A stretch of 14,026 nt of DNA. Origin: Oscillospiraceae bacterium (GTDB lineage Bacteria; Bacillota; Clostridia; Oscillospirales; Ruminococcaceae). The stretch lies in the NCBI GenBank assembly GCA_017848075.1, contig JAGALG010000244.1, forward strand, positions 1-14,026. The letters run 5' to 3'. The notes beneath the pieces were generated by a model, which worked only from the letters and a program-made list of their open reading frames with translations, did no database searches and had not been told where the DNA came from. The translations under genes were made by a program, and so were the position numbers. Positions 13,373 through 14,026 of this stretch are shown in pieces. Positions within the stretch are counted from its first letter, which is position 1. Each line of letters starts with the position of its first letter.

Positions 13373-14026
13373 ATGAATGTAGAACTTTTGATCCAGCATG
13401 GATCAGCGCTGTATCAGCCTGTAGTCGAGGAAGGGATCCAATGGACGACAGACCGCTGTGGTGTGCCGGGATCCTTGAAGTTCACCATTGTACAAGATGG
13501 GCGAATCGAATTCGAGGAGGGCGATGCGGTACGGCTGCAGGTAAATGGAGAGAAGGTATTTTTCGGCTTTATCTTCACGAAGCAGCGAAGCAAGAACGGT
13601 TTGATCAATGTGACAGCCTATGACCAGCTGCGGTACTTGAAGAACAAGGATACCTATGTTTATGAAAATAAGACAGCTTCTCAGTTTATTCAGATGATTG
13701 CAGAAGACTTCCGGCTGAACATTGGCTCACTGGAGGCCACATCCTATGTGATTCCATCCCGTGTGGAGGACAATGTGACGCTGTTCGATATGATTCAGAA
13801 CGCCCTTGATTTGGAGCTGCAGCATAAGTCAGAGCTGTTCGTTCTGTATGACGACTTCGGCTCTCTGACGCTGAAGAATATCGCTTCTATGAAGCTGGAT
13901 CTGCTGCTGAGCGAAGGTACCGGAGAGGATTTCGACTATACCTCCAGCATCGACCATGCCACCTACAATAAAATCAAGCTGGCCTACGACAACAGCGAAG
14001 CAGGCAGCCGGGATATTTATATTGCA
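13373..14026 (+). CDS. xkdQ: Baseplate hub protein, XkdQ/YqbQ-like, 3'-truncated by window edge
   Basis: The first 218 codons of the hub protein that links the tube to the baseplate and spike (gp27/gpD-like role). Visible family wording includes an early IQWTTDRCGVPGSLKFTIVQ block (about 22-41), FEEGDAVRLQVNGEKVFFGFIF, VTAYDQLRYLKNKDTYVY, KTASQFIQMIAEDF and a later FDYTSSIDHATYNKIKLAY. ATG 13373 is the only possible start, since the preceding gene's TAA (13358-13360) is in the same frame with no other start codon between. The G-rich leader GGTGAGG (13364-13370) sits very close, two bases before the ATG, a tight spacing. The frame stays open to the last base, so length and C-terminal domain are unknown. 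Confidence 0.9.
   Translation, partial: MNVELLIQHGSALYQPVVEEGIQWTTDRCGVPGSLKFTIVQDGRIEFEEGDAVRLQVNGEKVFFGFIFTKQRSKNGLINVTAYDQLRYLKNKDTYVYENKTASQFIQMIAEDFRLNIGSLEATSYVIPSRVEDNVTLFDMIQNALDLELQHKSELFVLYDDFGSLTLKNIASMKLDLLLSEGTGEDFDYTSSIDHATYNKIKLAYDNSEAGSRDIYIA

Noticed and set aside
1..14026. CRISPR arrays, insertion sequences or long direct repeats
   Set aside because: None seen; the only repeated structure is the pair of related terminators.

Overview
The window is a single forward-strand late operon of a tailed bacteriophage or prophage, covering the packaging, head, neck and contractile-tail genes. It is cut at both ends: a large terminase is already under way at base 1, and a baseplate-hub gene is still open at base 14026. 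The gene families (SPP1-type portal, MuF head protein, GP20-type scaffold, PBSX/XkdK-like sheath, XkdM-like tube, XkdN-like chaperone, LysM XkdP-like and XkdQ-like proteins), purine-rich AAGGAGG-type ribosome binding sites and balanced base composition point to a myovirus-type phage of a Firmicute, most likely a gut clostridial host. The host is an inference; no host gene is visible, so free phage and integrated prophage cannot be told apart.

Layout. Bases 1-4202 carry terminase, portal and a MuF head protein. The MuF gene has an A+T-rich 3' extension encoding an extra domain with a JAMM/MPN-like metal motif, and a small overlapping cysteine-rich ORF follows at 4183-4413. Together these look like a cargo (effector/partner) cassette grafted onto a head gene. 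Bases 4414-4701 are non-coding and dense in RNA structure: two tandem intrinsic terminators, a tRNA-like element with perfect acceptor and T arms and an encoded CCA but abnormal D and anticodon arms, then two further hairpins before the scaffold start. Bases 4702-6363 are scaffold and major capsid. Bases 6383-8119 are four neck genes (connector, stopper-like, HK97 gp10-like, tail terminator), mostly overlapping and so probably translationally coupled. Bases 8124-10106 hold a small conserved ORF, the tail sheath and the tail tube. Bases 10140-10750 are the tail-assembly chaperone gene, with a well-formed -1 programmed frameshift site (A AAA AAC, a spaced hairpin and an upstream SD-like stretch). 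The tape measure, the LysM protein and the hub protein follow.

How it works together. Scaffold and capsid build a procapsid around the portal with MuF inside; terminase fills it; the connector and stopper close it. Sheath and tube polymerise on a baseplate, and the two chaperone forms coat the tape measure. The less ordinary features are the MuF-fused domain with its small partner, the tRNA-like structured region placed after two terminators inside a late operon, and the frameshift element.
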